DNA from: Prosthecobacter sp.
Lineage (GTDB): Bacteria; Verrucomicrobiota; Verrucomicrobiia; Verrucomicrobiales; Verrucomicrobiaceae
Direction: 5' to 3'
Length of the DNA stretch: 18,878 nt
NCBI GenBank assembly: GCA_020216965.1
Contig: JAIWOJ010000004.1
Span: 1 to 18,878 of the forward strand
In this document: in pieces, positions 1-9,530 of the stretch
How positions within the stretch are numbered: position 1 is the stretch's first letter
How the letters are laid out: every line of letters starts with the position of its first letter
Position numbers and translations under genes: made by a program
Notes under the pieces: generated by a model
What the model was told of the DNA's origin: nothing
Seen by the model: only the letters and a program-made list of their open reading frames with translations
The model's database searches: none

Positions 1-1
1 C

Positions 2-3000
2 AGCGCGCCTGCGGGCACGGTGAATTTCGCCCAGGAGGTCAGTGGGGGAAAGATCCTCATGCTCGGTGTGGACCCAGGCTCGCTCAACCAACTGCGCCGC
101 CTGAATGCGGATGGCACGCAGGATAGCGGCTTCACGGTGTCCACGTTGAACAATACGCCCACGGGCATGGTGGTGCTGCCGGATGGCAGGATCATGGTGG
201 CGGGCTTTTTCACCACCGTGACCAGCCCCTTCAATGGCGGGCCAAACTCGCGCGCAGTGCTGGCGCGCTTCAATGCCGATGGCACGCTGGACAATGGCTA
301 CACGCCCAGCCTGCCGACGGGCGCTGGCAGCAGCGTCTTTGGCCGTGCGATGGCTGCTGGCAGCGGGGGCAAGTTTTATGTGGGCTTCAACGGCGGCGGC
401 GGGCTGCGTCGCTACCATTCAGACGGCACGCTAGACTCTGGCTTCACGGCTGCGACGGGCCTTGGCGCGGGTTCAGTAGGCGAGGTCACGGCCATCCGTG
501 AGGCACCGGACGGCAAGGTCTATGTGGCGCACCGGATCTCCACGCCATCCACGACCTACAATCTCTGGCGGCTGAATGCGGATGGTAGTCAGGACATGAG
601 CTTTGCTGACCCTGGGGCAAACTTTTCTATTTTTAGCCTGGAACTGCTGCCAGATGGCCGCATCGCCGTGGGTGGATCCTTCACGAGCTTGAGCAGCATC
701 TCCCCCATCCCGATGGCGCGGCTGGCGCTCCTGAATCCAGATGGGCAGGTGGACCTGGGCTTCCGCAGCCCAGCACCGGACTCGATCGTGCGGCGCATTT
801 TGTGGCGTGATGGGCGGCTGGTGATCGCGGGTGATTTCAGCGGCTTCGGCAATCCCCCGCTCACCTTGGGCCGCATCGCTCGGCTGAACCTTGACGGCAC
901 GGTGGACCCCAGCTTTTACACGGGCACCGGGGCAAACAATGGCATCTTCGACATGTTTTTCACGGGCGATGGGGCGCTGCTGGTGGCAGGCAGCTTTACG
1001 ACGTTTAACGGAGTCTCACGCAACCGCATGGCGCGCCTGCTCTATGATGGTAACATGGGGGCGGTAGGCTTTGAGCCAGCTCGTGTCACCGTGACGGAGG
1101 CGGCGCGCACACTGACCTTGACGGTGAAACGCTATGGCCCAGCCACGCAGCCAGCCTCGGTGGATTGGAGCACGCAGCAGATCGCCAGCGGCGGCGCAGA
1201 GACCCCTGCCACGGCAGGCAGTGATTTCACCGCCGCCAGCGGGACGCTGAACTGGGCAGCCGGGGATGGTGCTGATAAAACGGTGACGCTGACGCTGCTG
1301 GATGATAGCAACCTTGAACCGACGGAGGTCTTCCGCGTGGTGCTGAGCAATCCCACCGGCCCGGTCACCCTGGCGGCCAATGCCACCGTCAGCCTGCTGG
1401 ATAGTGATACGCCGGTGACCTTTACCACCCAGCCCACCGGTGCCACGCTGGTGGCAGGCGGCACGCTGAACCTGAGCGCGGCCTTTTCCAGCCCCACACC
1501 AGTGACGCTGCGCTGGCTGCGCAACGGTCTGCCGACCGGCTTCACAACGAGCAATCTTTCCCTGCCAAACACCACCGTCGCTGATGCGGGCGTGTATGTC
1601 TTGGAGGCGACGAATGCAGCGGGAAGCTTCCAGAGTGAGGCCGCACTGGTCGTCGTTTCCCAGACTCCTTCGGCGCTCTCCAGCAGTTGGCCGCTCAACT
1701 TGGTCATCAATGGCGCGGTGCGCGCGATCGTGCCCACTGCGGACGGTGGCGCTTATGTGGGTGGAGAGTTCACAAACTTCAATGGCAACACTGGATTCAG
1801 TTACCTAGTGAAAATCAGTGCCAATGGCACGCTCGATACGAGCTTTACCCCAGCACCGAATAGCCCGGTCAGTGCGCTGGCTTTGGGACAAGACAAGCTC
1901 TTCGTGCTGGGCACCTTCACTCAGATCGGCGGCGGTGCGGCGCTGAACAATCGCTTCGCTGCGCTGGATCCCGCGACGGGGGCCAGGATCAGTGCCTTTA
2001 TGACGGCATTGGGCTTGGGTGCTGAAAATTTCCGCGAGATTCGCTGCCTCACGGTGCTGAGTGATGGCGACCTGCTGCTCGGCGGCGATTTCACCTTCTT
2101 CAATAGCAACGCCAATCACAAATACCTCGCGCGCATCAACCCTGATGGCACCCTGGACGCCGGGTTTAGCACCAGTGCCGCCACCGGCACTACAGCGCTC
2201 GTCGTCACCGCTGTCGGTGCGACGCCGACAGATGGCGGCTTTTATGCCGGCGGCACCATCTCCCTGTCCGGCGGCTCCCGCTTCATCAAGTTCAATGCGG
2301 ACGGTAGCCGTGACAGTACCTTTGCCCCCACGGGCATGGGTACCGGCACCAGCTTTACGCGCATCCGCGTCCTGCCGGATGGGCGGGTGATGGCCACAGG
2401 CACGAACTTGCCACCCTCCAACCGCAGCTTCACCCGGCTGGCGGCGGATGGCTCCTGGAGCTCCACTGAGTTTTTCGGCTCCACCAGTGGTAGCTTCAAT
2501 GATTTTGTCCTGCTACCCACCGGGCGCAGTATCGGGGTGGGCAGTTTTACTTTTATCCGCAACCCGAGCAGCCTGGGCAATACCTTAAACATCGCTGCCT
2601 ATAGCATCACGGGGAACTACGACGGCACCTGGCCTACCGGCACCGGTCTGGGTGGTGTGGGCAATGTGGCGCAGTTGGCCGCAGGGGGCGAGGTTTGGAT
2701 CGGTGGTGAGTTCACGACCTACAATACCACGAGCGTGCAGCGGCTCCTCCGCCTGGCTGGAGAGCCTCCGGACCCAGCCATCGTCAATCCACCCGTGCGC
2801 ACGGATGTCAATGGGGGCGCGACGGCGAGGCTCAGCGTCGGGGCGCTGGGCACCAATCTAACCTACCAGTGGCTGAAAAACGGCACACCGCTGAGCGATG
2901 GGGGCAATGTCTCCGGTGCCACGAGCGCGATCCTCACCCTCACCGATGTTAGCGCCACGGATGACGCGCTCTACGCTGTCGAAGTCACGGGCGGCACACC

Positions 3001-6000
3001 TACCACAACGATCACCAGTGCAGCCGTGAAGCTAAACGTCATGGGCGCGCCCGTGGTGCTGGCCTCGCCGGTCATCGGCTCACCCGCGCGCGGCAGCACC
3101 CTGACGCTGGCGGCGGACGTGCTGGCCGCGACACCTGCCACCTACGCCTGGACCCGAGACGGCGTGCCGATCATCAACGGCGGGCGTTACTCCGGCGCAG
3201 GCACGGCGACGCTGGTCATTCAAAACATCAACGTGGCGGATAATGGCAGCTATGTGCTGACCGTGACCAATGGCCTCGGCACTGCCAGCACCACGCCAGC
3301 CGTGCTGGCCCTGACGCAGAATGCCACGGACCGCGATACGAGCACGAGCGCGCTGGTCATCAGCGGCAGTGGCAGCACGAACGTGGTCAATGACATCCTG
3401 CACCTGCCTGATGGACGCAGGCTGCTGGCGGTGAACGGCACCTTCCTCGGTGCCTCCTCCACCAGCACCAGCGCCAACCTCGTGCTCGTGAATGTGGACA
3501 ACACGGTGGCTGCGACGCCAGCGGGCAGCTTCAATGGCTCTGTCACACGTCTCTTTCCGATGCCCGATGGCAAAATCCTCGTGCTGGGCAACTTCACCAC
3601 CGTCAACAGCGTCACCCGCAACCGCGTGGCGCGGCTGAATGCGGACCTGACGCTGGACACCACCTTCACCCCGGTGGGTGTGACGGCGGGTAGCTTTCCT
3701 TTCTTGTGGGCTGCACCCGATGCCTCAGGGCGGGTTTATCTCGCGGGTAGCTTCAGCAACTATGGGGGTCTTGGTTACAACTACCTCGTCCGCCTGAACA
3801 GCGATGGCGCGTTGGACACGAGCTTTAACCTCCAGCTCAATGGCCCTGTGAACCAGATCCTGCCGCTCTCCGGCGGTGGATTCATGCTTGCCGGGCCGTT
3901 TACCACCTACGGGCCGACTGCCACGGTGGTCATGGGGCTGATGCGTCTGAATGCCATTGGCGTGCCAGACACCAGCTTTGTGGCGGACACCTTTCCCGTT
4001 GGCTCCACCACGCGCAGCGTACGCCAGATCGCGATTGATTCCCAGGGCCGTATCGTGGTTACAGGGGATGGTTTTGTCTCGCCCAGCTTTGTGAACTATA
4101 TCGTTCGCCTGCTGCCCAACGGCTCTTTGGACGGCACTTTCAGCTTTACGGGCACGCTCAGCCATCCGGTGGACCGCATGATCATCCAGCCGGGGGATAA
4201 AGTGCTCGTCGGGGGGAACTTTATCACCCCCACAAACCGCATCTTCCGCCTGAACAGTGATGGCAGCAGCGATAGTAGCTTCGTCGTCGGCACCGGTTTC
4301 AATACTGGCACGGTGAATGCCATGGTGCCCGATAGTTCGGGCCGCTTGTGGATTGGCGGGGGGTTTGCCAGCTTCAATAGCGTGTCTGCCAACCGCTTGA
4401 TCGTCATGCAAGGTGAGGGCACGCCGGGCCTGTTTTTCACCCAGGTGCCGGGCTCCCAGGTACGCGATGTGGGAGGCACGGCCGTCTTCACGGCTGCGGG
4501 CGCTGGCTCCAATGGCTTCACCTTCCAGTGGCGCAAGGGCGGCGTGGCATTGACGGATGGCGCGCGGATTTCTGGAGCCACTACAGACACGCTGACGATC
4601 ACGGGCCTGCTCGCCAGTGATGCCGGCAGCTACGATGTGGTGCTGAGCAGCCCCAGCGGGCCAAGCAGCATGACCACGCTGACCAGCCCTGCGGCCCAAC
4701 TCACGGTGCTGACCACGCCGGAGATTCTAGCCCACCCGACAGGCCAGACGGTGGATCTAGGTGGCACGGTCAGCTTTACCGGGTCAGCTCGCGGCGCGGG
4801 CACTCTGAGCTACCAATGGCTGCTGTTTGGCAATCCCGTTTCCAACGGAAGCGGCATCTCCGGGGCCACCACGCCCACGCTGACGCTGACAGGCGTCACC
4901 TTCTCCCAAGCAGGTGATTACAGCCTGCGCGTGACCAACAGCCTGGGTAGCGAGACGACGAATGTGGCCAACCTGACCGTGCAGCGGCGGCCTGGAGCGC
5001 TGGCACCGGTTGTGCAGCCCACTTTCAACGGCGAGGTGATCGCCGTGCTTCCGCTGGAGGATGGCAGCTATGTGGTCGGCGGTGGCTTCACCAGCTACCA
5101 GTTGAACGGCGGCGCGACGGTGAACCGCAGCTATCTCCTGAGAGTGCTGGCAAACGGCACGGTGGATAGCAGTTTCCCGACGGCAAACAGTGTGGTGAGA
5201 GCCATCGCGATAGACGGCAGCGGGCGTATTTTTGTTGGCGGTGAGTTCACCCAGATCAACACCACAAACCGCACGCGCGTGGCGCGGCTAGTGGCTTCAG
5301 GGGGCAACTATGCGCTGGACAGTGTTTTTGACACGAGCACAACAGGGCCAAATGGCACGGTGCGCGCACTGGCTCCGGTGGGCGATGGTTCTGTGTATGT
5401 GGGGGGCTCCTTCACGGGGGTGGGAACGGCGTCCGCTGCCACCAATCGAATCGCACGTCTAAACAACACGGGCGGTGTGGACAGCAGTTTCACCTCCGGC
5501 GCGGCCAATGACGTGAACACGATCCTGCGCCTCTCCAACGGCACCCTTTACATCGGCGGCAGCAGCAACACCTGGGCGGGTGCGGGCACGGCGGCGAGGC
5601 TGGTGAAGACGAATGCCGCAGGCAGCCGCGATGGCGCTTTTGCCTCACCGGATATTTTCACCATCATCAATAGCGTGGTGCAGCTCTCCGATGGCTCTCT
5701 CTTTGTGGGTGGCAACGCATTCGGGCAGCCTTATCTGAAGCGGCTGAATGCGGCTACCGGCGCGGATCTAGGTTTCTCCGTCACTGGCCACAGCAGCCAG
5801 GTCAATACGGTCACGACGGATCCCCAGGGCAGGTTGCTCTCAGGTGCTCTCGGCACCTTTCTGCGCACCAGCACCACGTTTGTGAACGACACCAGCATCA
5901 ACGCCGTCTTCAATAGCGTCATCAATGTGATCCGCACCGATAGCGCCGGGCGGATTTATGTCGGCGGTAGTTTCAACACGCTCAACGGAGTCACGCAGAA

Positions 6001-8995
6001 CCGTTTTGCCATCCTCAATGGTGGTGACTTTGAAAGCCGCGATGGCTTGCTGACACCGCAAACGATCACGTTTGTGGCCCCAGCGGATCGCACGTTCAAC
6101 CCGGCGGCGAACAGCTTCACGATCACCGCACCCACCTCTAGCTCAGGGCTGCCAGTCACGGTCGCCGTCACCAGCGGCCCGGCGACCATCAGCGGCAATA
6201 CGGTCACCATCACTGGCGCTGGCACAGTGACCCTGACGGCGAGCCAGGCCGGTAACGCCACCTTTGCCCCGGCCAGCCTGAGCCGGACATTCATCGTGGC
6301 AAAAGCCAATCAGACCATCACTTTCACGGCACCGACAAACCGCGGCAGCACCAGCCCGCCCTTTACCGTGACGGCCACTGCCAGCTCTGGGTTACCCGTA
6401 AGTTTCCGCGTGGTCAGCGGCCCAGCGAGCGTCATCGGCAATACAGTAACGCTGGACGGCACCCTGGGCACCGTGACGCTGGAGGCCAGCCAGGCTGGTG
6501 ATGCGAACTGGAACCCAGCGCCCCCGGTGGAGCGCAGTTTTGAGGTCACCACGCCCGGCACGCCACAAACCATCACCTTCGCGGCTCTGCCCAACCGGGT
6601 GTTCAATCCGGCGGCAAATAGCTTCACCGTCAGCGCCAGTGCCAGCTCACGGCTGCCGGTGACCTTTACCGTCAGTGGGCCAGCGACGATCAGCGGCAAC
6701 AAAGTCACCATCACCGGGGCGGGTGAGGTCACCGTCACTGCCATCCAGGCGGGCAATGCCACCTTTGCCTCCGCATCCTTGGCGCGCACCTTCACGGTGA
6801 CCAAGGCGACTCAAACGCTCACCTTTGGCCCGCTGGGCTCACGTCCGCGCGATGCGGGTTCGTTCTCCCTGGTCGCCAGCGCCAGCTCCGGCTTGCCCGT
6901 GGTGTTTAGCATCGTGAGCGGGCCTGCGACGGTCAGTGGCAGCACGCTCACTCTGACCGGCGGGCTGGGCACGGTGCGCGTGCTTGCCTCGCAGCCGGGT
7001 GATGCGGGCTGGAATGCCGCCACGCCGGTAGAGCAGGCATTCAATGTCGTGGATAGCCTGCCGGTGGTGCGCCAGCCGCAGACCATCACCTTTGCGCCGC
7101 CTGCCTCTCTGTTCTTGGCAGAGACGGGCTATGTGCTCAGCGCCTTTGCCAGCTCTGACCTGCCCGTGACGCTGGCGCTCGTCTCCGGCCCGGCGGGCAC
7201 GAACCTCAGCGGCAACACCTTGACCTTCACCACGGCGGGCACGGTGAAAATCCGCGCCACCCAGGCAGGCAATGCCGCTTTCTCGCCAGCGCCTACGGTG
7301 GAAAAAACCATCACCCTGCGGGCCAATCCCAGCGCCATGACGCTCGTGAACCTAGCCCAGGTGTACAACGGCCAGCCGCGCCCAGTCAGTGTGGTGAATG
7401 CCCCCGGTGCGGTGACGATCACCTACGGCACCAGCAACAGCGCTACCCCACCCACGAATGCGGGCAGCTACCCGGTGAAGGCCGTCTCTGGCAGCGTGAC
7501 GAAGACCGGCACCCTGGTCATCAGCAAGGCACCCCTGCGCGTGGTGCCGGACGATCAACGCAAGCTCGCGGGCAGGCCGAATCCCACGCTCACCTTCCAG
7601 TATGACGGCTTTGTCGGCAGCGATACCGCTGCCACGGCGGTGAGCAAGGCACCCACGCTCAGCACCACGGCCAGCGCCACGAGTCCGGCGGGCAATTACC
7701 CCATCACCCCCAGCGGTGGCACCTCGGCTAATTACAGCTTTGTCTATGTGAAGGGGAACCTCCAGGTCGAGTCCTTTGCCGGTCAATACGAGACCCTGCT
7801 GGTCAGCTCCACGACCACGCGGCCTGAGGGGCGTCTGGAAGTCACCATCCCCGCAGCCAGCACCAGCTACAGCGGCAAGCTCTTCCTGGCCCCGGATGCG
7901 GCCCCGATCTCCATCAGCGGCCCGCTGGTGATCAACCCGGTGGCCGAGACCGCCACGCTCAGCTTCAGCGTCACCAAGGGAGCGACGAACCCCGCGAAAA
8001 TCACCCATGTCGTCAACTTCAGCACCGGGCTCGCCGGGGCGGGCATAAGCGCCAGCGCCACGCGCAGCGTCGGCGTGCCTACCACCAGTAGCGCTACTTG
8101 GACGGCGGTGAAGCCGCGCCTGCTGCCCACCTACACCGGCAGCCCAGCCGCAGCTTACGCAGGTGCGCACACGGTGCTCTTTGGCGCGCCCCAGGCTATG
8201 GTGACCACCGGCCTACCGCTGCCCCTTGGGCGCGGCTTTGCCACCGCTGCCATCGATGCCAAGGGCGTGATGAACCTAGCTGGCAAGCTGGCCGATGGCA
8301 CCACGCTCACCGCCTCCCTCCGGCCTGACACGGATGCTGCCTACCGCCTCTACGCCCAGCCCTATGCCGGGCGCGCTGACAGCTATGCTACCGGCTGGCT
8401 GGAGCTAAAAAACCACCCCAACCTCAGCGGACGCGGCATCATCCGCACAGCAGACAGCCAGTTCCTCTACTGGGAAAAAGCCGCCAGGATCACTGACGCC
8501 AACTACCGCCTGGGCCTCCCTGAGGTGCGCTGCGCGATCCTGCTGGATCCCTGGCTGCCGCCCGTGACAGGCACAGCCACCATCACCGCCATCCCGCTGC
8601 GTCAGCGCATCGGGCTAGATACCACCACGGGTAGCTTGCGGGTGCAGCACAGCGGCCTGCCCGGCACCCTCACCACCACCAGCCTGCCAGGGCAGTTGCT
8701 GATGGATGCCACAGGCAAGGTCACCCTTTCTCCCGCCACGGCTGCCAACCCGCGCAACTGGCGCGTGACCATCACGCCGAGCACGGGAGCCTTCAGCGGT
8801 AGCTTCACGGTGCTGGATGGCACCAAGAGCCTGACTGTGCCCTTCAGCGGCGTCATGCGCCAGCCGCCCAGCACAGAGACCGCCCCCGCGCTGCGCGGTG
8901 CCGGTTACGGCTTGCTGCCGCAGATCACCGGCCAGGCCGCCCCTGGTGGCAGCACCTCCACCCTCGTCGAGTTCCGCCGCGGCGGCGGGGATTGA
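2..8995 (+). CDS. Giant extracellular delta-60 repeat / Ig-like / MBG modular protein, 5' end outside window
   Basis: The frame is open to the left edge, so the true start lies upstream; the GTG at 20 is only the first in-window start codon. Numbering from that GTG gives 2,991 residues ending at TGA 8993-8995. Modules in order: delta-60 block 1 (about 1-343), Calx-beta (344-464), Ig-like (465-549), delta-60 block 2 (552-914), two Ig-like (917-1099), delta-60 block 3 (1104-1466), two Ig-like (1471-1655), delta-60 block 4 (1656-2008), five QTITF repeats (2013-2434), MBG-like modules (2436-2584) and a beta-rich tail (2586-2991). The delta-60 signature is RLNxDGTxDxxF followed by a GGxF strand. 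I saw only two cysteines, and Ser/Thr/Gly/Ala/Asn dominate, as expected for secreted adhesin-like proteins. No PEP-CTERM, LPXTG or membrane anchor is visible at the C-terminus. A surface or secreted structural or binding role is inferred; no catalytic domain is recognised. Confidence 0.9.
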   Translation, partial: SAPAGTVNFAQEVSGGKILMLGVDPGSLNQLRRLNADGTQDSGFTVSTLNNTPTGMVVLPDGRIMVAGFFTTVTSPFNGGPNSRAVLARFNADGTLDNGYTPSLPTGAGSSVFGRAMAAGSGGKFYVGFNGGGGLRRYHSDGTLDSGFTAATGLGAGSVGEVTAIREAPDGKVYVAHRISTPSTTYNLWRLNADGSQDMSFADPGANFSIFSLELLPDGRIAVGGSFTSLSSISPIPMARLALLNPDGQVDLGFRSPAPDSIVRRILWRDGRLVIAGDFSGFGNPPLTLGRIARLNLDGTVDPSFYTGTGANNGIFDMFFTGDGALLVAGSFTTFNGVSRNRMARLLYDGNMGAVGFEPARVTVTEAARTLTLTVKRYGPATQPASVDWSTQQIASGGAETPATAGSDFTAASGTLNWAAGDGADKTVTLTLLDDSNLEPTEVFRVVLSNPTGPVTLAANATVSLLDSDTPVTFTTQPTGATLVAGGTLNLSAAFSSPTPVTLRWLRNGLPTGFTTSNLSLPNTTVADAGVYVLEATNAAGSFQSEAALVVVSQTPSALSSSWPLNLVINGAVRAIVPTADGGAYVGGEFTNFNGNTGFSYLVKISANGTLDTSFTPAPNSPVSALALGQDKLFVLGTFTQIGGGAALNNRFAALDPATGARISAFMTALGLGAENFREIRCLTVLSDGDLLLGGDFTFFNSNANHKYLARINPDGTLDAGFSTSAATGTTALVVTAVGATPTDGGFYAGGTISLSGGSRFIKFNADGSRDSTFAPTGMGTGTSFTRIRVLPDGRVMATGTNLPPSNRSFTRLAADGSWSSTEFFGSTSGSFNDFVLLPTGRSIGVGSFTFIRNPSSLGNTLNIAAYSITGNYDGTWPTGTGLGGVGNVAQLAAGGEVWIGGEFTTYNTTSVQRLLRLAGEPPDPAIVNPPVRTDVNGGATARLSVGALGTNLTYQWLKNGTPLSDGGNVSGATSAILTLTDVSATDDALYAVEVTGGTPTTTITSAAVKLNVMGAPVVLASPVIGSPARGSTLTLAADVLAATPATYAWTRDGVPIINGGRYSGAGTATLVIQNINVADNGSYVLTVTNGLGTASTTPAVLALTQNATDRDTSTSALVISGSGSTNVVNDILHLPDGRRLLAVNGTFLGASSTSTSANLVLVNVDNTVAATPAGSFNGSVTRLFPMPDGKILVLGNFTTVNSVTRNRVARLNADLTLDTTFTPVGVTAGSFPFLWAAPDASGRVYLAGSFSNYGGLGYNYLVRLNSDGALDTSFNLQLNGPVNQILPLSGGGFMLAGPFTTYGPTATVVMGLMRLNAIGVPDTSFVADTFPVGSTTRSVRQIAIDSQGRIVVTGDGFVSPSFVNYIVRLLPNGSLDGTFSFTGTLSHPVDRMIIQPGDKVLVGGNFITPTNRIFRLNSDGSSDSSFVVGTGFNTGTVNAMVPDSSGRLWIGGGFASFNSVSANRLIVMQGEGTPGLFFTQVPGSQVRDVGGTAVFTAAGAGSNGFTFQWRKGGVALTDGARISGATTDTLTITGLLASDAGSYDVVLSSPSGPSSMTTLTSPAAQLTVLTTPEILAHPTGQTVDLGGTVSFTGSARGAGTLSYQWLLFGNPVSNGSGISGATTPTLTLTGVTFSQAGDYSLRVTNSLGSETTNVANLTVQRRPGALAPVVQPTFNGEVIAVLPLEDGSYVVGGGFTSYQLNGGATVNRSYLLRVLANGTVDSSFPTANSVVRAIAIDGSGRIFVGGEFTQINTTNRTRVARLVASGGNYALDSVFDTSTTGPNGTVRALAPVGDGSVYVGGSFTGVGTASAATNRIARLNNTGGVDSSFTSGAANDVNTILRLSNGTLYIGGSSNTWAGAGTAARLVKTNAAGSRDGAFASPDIFTIINSVVQLSDGSLFVGGNAFGQPYLKRLNAATGADLGFSVTGHSSQVNTVTTDPQGRLLSGALGTFLRTSTTFVNDTSINAVFNSVINVIRTDSAGRIYVGGSFNTLNGVTQNRFAILNGGDFESRDGLLTPQTITFVAPADRTFNPAANSFTITAPTSSSGLPVTVAVTSGPATISGNTVTITGAGTVTLTASQAGNATFAPASLSRTFIVAKANQTITFTAPTNRGSTSPPFTVTATASSGLPVSFRVVSGPASVIGNTVTLDGTLGTVTLEASQAGDANWNPAPPVERSFEVTTPGTPQTITFAALPNRVFNPAANSFTVSASASSRLPVTFTVSGPATISGNKVTITGAGEVTVTAIQAGNATFASASLARTFTVTKATQTLTFGPLGSRPRDAGSFSLVASASSGLPVVFSIVSGPATVSGSTLTLTGGLGTVRVLASQPGDAGWNAATPVEQAFNVVDSLPVVRQPQTITFAPPASLFLAETGYVLSAFASSDLPVTLALVSGPAGTNLSGNTLTFTTAGTVKIRATQAGNAAFSPAPTVEKTITLRANPSAMTLVNLAQVYNGQPRPVSVVNAPGAVTITYGTSNSATPPTNAGSYPVKAVSGSVTKTGTLVISKAPLRVVPDDQRKLAGRPNPTLTFQYDGFVGSDTAATAVSKAPTLSTTASATSPAGNYPITPSGGTSANYSFVYVKGNLQVESFAGQYETLLVSSTTTRPEGRLEVTIPAASTSYSGKLFLAPDAAPISISGPLVINPVAETATLSFSVTKGATNPAKITHVVNFSTGLAGAGISASATRSVGVPTTSSATWTAVKPRLLPTYTGSPAAAYAGAHTVLFGAPQAMVTTGLPLPLGRGFATAAIDAKGVMNLAGKLADGTTLTASLRPDTDAAYRLYAQPYAGRADSYATGWLELKNHPNLSGRGIIRTADSQFLYWEKAARITDANYRLGLPEVRCAILLDPWLPPVTGTATITAIPLRQRIGLDTTTGSLRVQHSGLPGTLTTTSLPGQLLMDATGKVTLSPATAANPRNWRVTITPSTGAFSGSFTVLDGTKSLTVPFSGVMRQPPSTETAPALRGAGYGLLPQITGQAAPGGSTSTLVEFRRGGGD
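6058..7320 (+). repeat. Five tandem QTITF-type Ig-like repeats inside the giant gene
   Basis: Five units of about 80-86 residues start near 6058, 6310, 6565, 6810 and 7078. Most begin QTITF or QTLTF, carry an ASSGLPV core and an SGPA..SGN..T.TG segment, and end in a TF or SF strand. Units 1 and 3 share FNPAANSFT, GPATISGN and NATFA. Units 2 and 4 share LGTV, ASQxGDA and WNxAxPVE. The array therefore reads A-B-A-B plus a diverged fifth unit, which suggests duplication of a two-domain block. Confidence 0.8.
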
Positions 8996-9063
8996 TCTGC
9001 ATTCCGCATTGGGCCTCCTTCAACCCGGATTCCGAAATTGGCTGTGATTGGGCCTAAACCTAA

Positions 9064-9197
9064 ATCCGGGAATGGAAATCTATAGTGAGCCCAAAATAAG
9101 GTTCTGTAGGAAGGGAAAATGCCCATCGCGGAGCGATGGAATTTGCTCACTGGCCTTTTTGCGATTTCCCCTTCTTTGACGCATACCATTCCCGGAT
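9064..9197. repeat. Foldback element with 12-bp terminal inverted repeats
   Basis: ATCCGGGAATGG at 9064-9075 is perfectly inverted as CCATTCCCGGAT at 9186-9197. A 7-bp hairpin CCATCGC-GGA-GCGATGG (9123-9139) lies at the centre of symmetry, about 9131. The rest of the interior is not symmetric. An 8-bp pairing, CCCGGATT (9024-9031) with AATCCGGG (9063-9070), overlaps the left end and could be a hairpin just after the giant gene, but it lacks a T-tract. Confidence 0.6.
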
Positions 9198-9247
9198 GTG
9201 GGTGCAGAATCATGTCCGCCGTCGTCCACCGCCTTGATGCTTCGGCT

Positions 9248-9472
9248 CTGGCCTGAAGGGCCAGCATTCCTTAGCCCAGCCCGCAGGGCTGGGGTCGCGA
9301 GAGACAGAATGGGTCCGTTTTCAGCGCGGCCTGAAAGGCTGCGATACCTTGCAGGCTCCATCTGGCGTGAGGGTATCGCGGCCCTGCAGGCCGCAGGCTC
9401 AGAACGCGGACATGGTGCCGCCCCCCAGCCTTGCGGGCTGGGCTGAGGAATCGCGGACCTTCGGCCCGCCGA
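9248..9472. repeat. Imperfect ~225-bp palindromic (REP/MITE-like) element
   Basis: The element is symmetric about position 9360. The inner arms 9326-9348 and 9372-9394 match at 20 of 23 positions when one is reverse-complemented (GCGGCCTG..GG..GCGATACC). The outer arms, about 9250-9295 and 9424-9472, share ATTCCT, AGCCCAGCCCGCA and GGCTGGGG in inverted orientation. Each arm has its own hairpin: CCCAGCCC-GCA-GGGCTGGG at 9275-9293, and CCCAGCC/GGCTGGG at 9424-9442. A further hairpin CTGGCC/GGCCAG sits at 9248-9264. No transposase is encoded, so a non-autonomous dispersed repeat is the most economical reading. Confidence 0.7.
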
Positions 9473-9493
9473 GATGAACCCGGATTCAGACAA

Positions 9494-9530
9494 GAACCGC
9501 AGATGACACAGAGAATGCAGAGGATGCGTG
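9494..9530 (+). repeat. Degenerate short tandem tract (GAACCGCAGATGACACAGAG type)
   Basis: A run of imperfect CAGATGACACAGAGAATGCAG-like units follows the large palindrome. I recall very similar tracts as common intergenic sequences in Verrucomicrobia and Planctomycetes genomes, where the reverse translation gives spurious Ile/Cys-rich peptides. It is probably non-coding. Confidence 0.4.

Larger units (their letters stand above)
9022..9487 (+). repeat. 11-bp direct repeat AACCCGGATTC bracketing both palindromic elements
   Basis: AACCCGGATTC occurs at 9022-9032 and again at 9477-9487. Related CCCGGAT cores occur inverted at 9063-9070 and direct at 9191-9197. The copies flank or edge the two foldback elements, so they may be shared element termini or target-site remnants. 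Confidence 0.5.

Noticed and set aside
3725..4699. A 324-residue minus-strand frame inside the giant gene, and similar long frames at 1132-1737 and 7352-8170
   Set aside because: Antisense shadows of GC-rich repetitive coding sequence, with no domains or starts; the plus frame is a continuous recognisable repeat protein.
8996..9070. Intrinsic terminator for the giant gene
   Set aside because: The CCCGGATT/AATCCGGG pair has a 31-nt loop and no T-tract, so it is better read as part of the repeat family.
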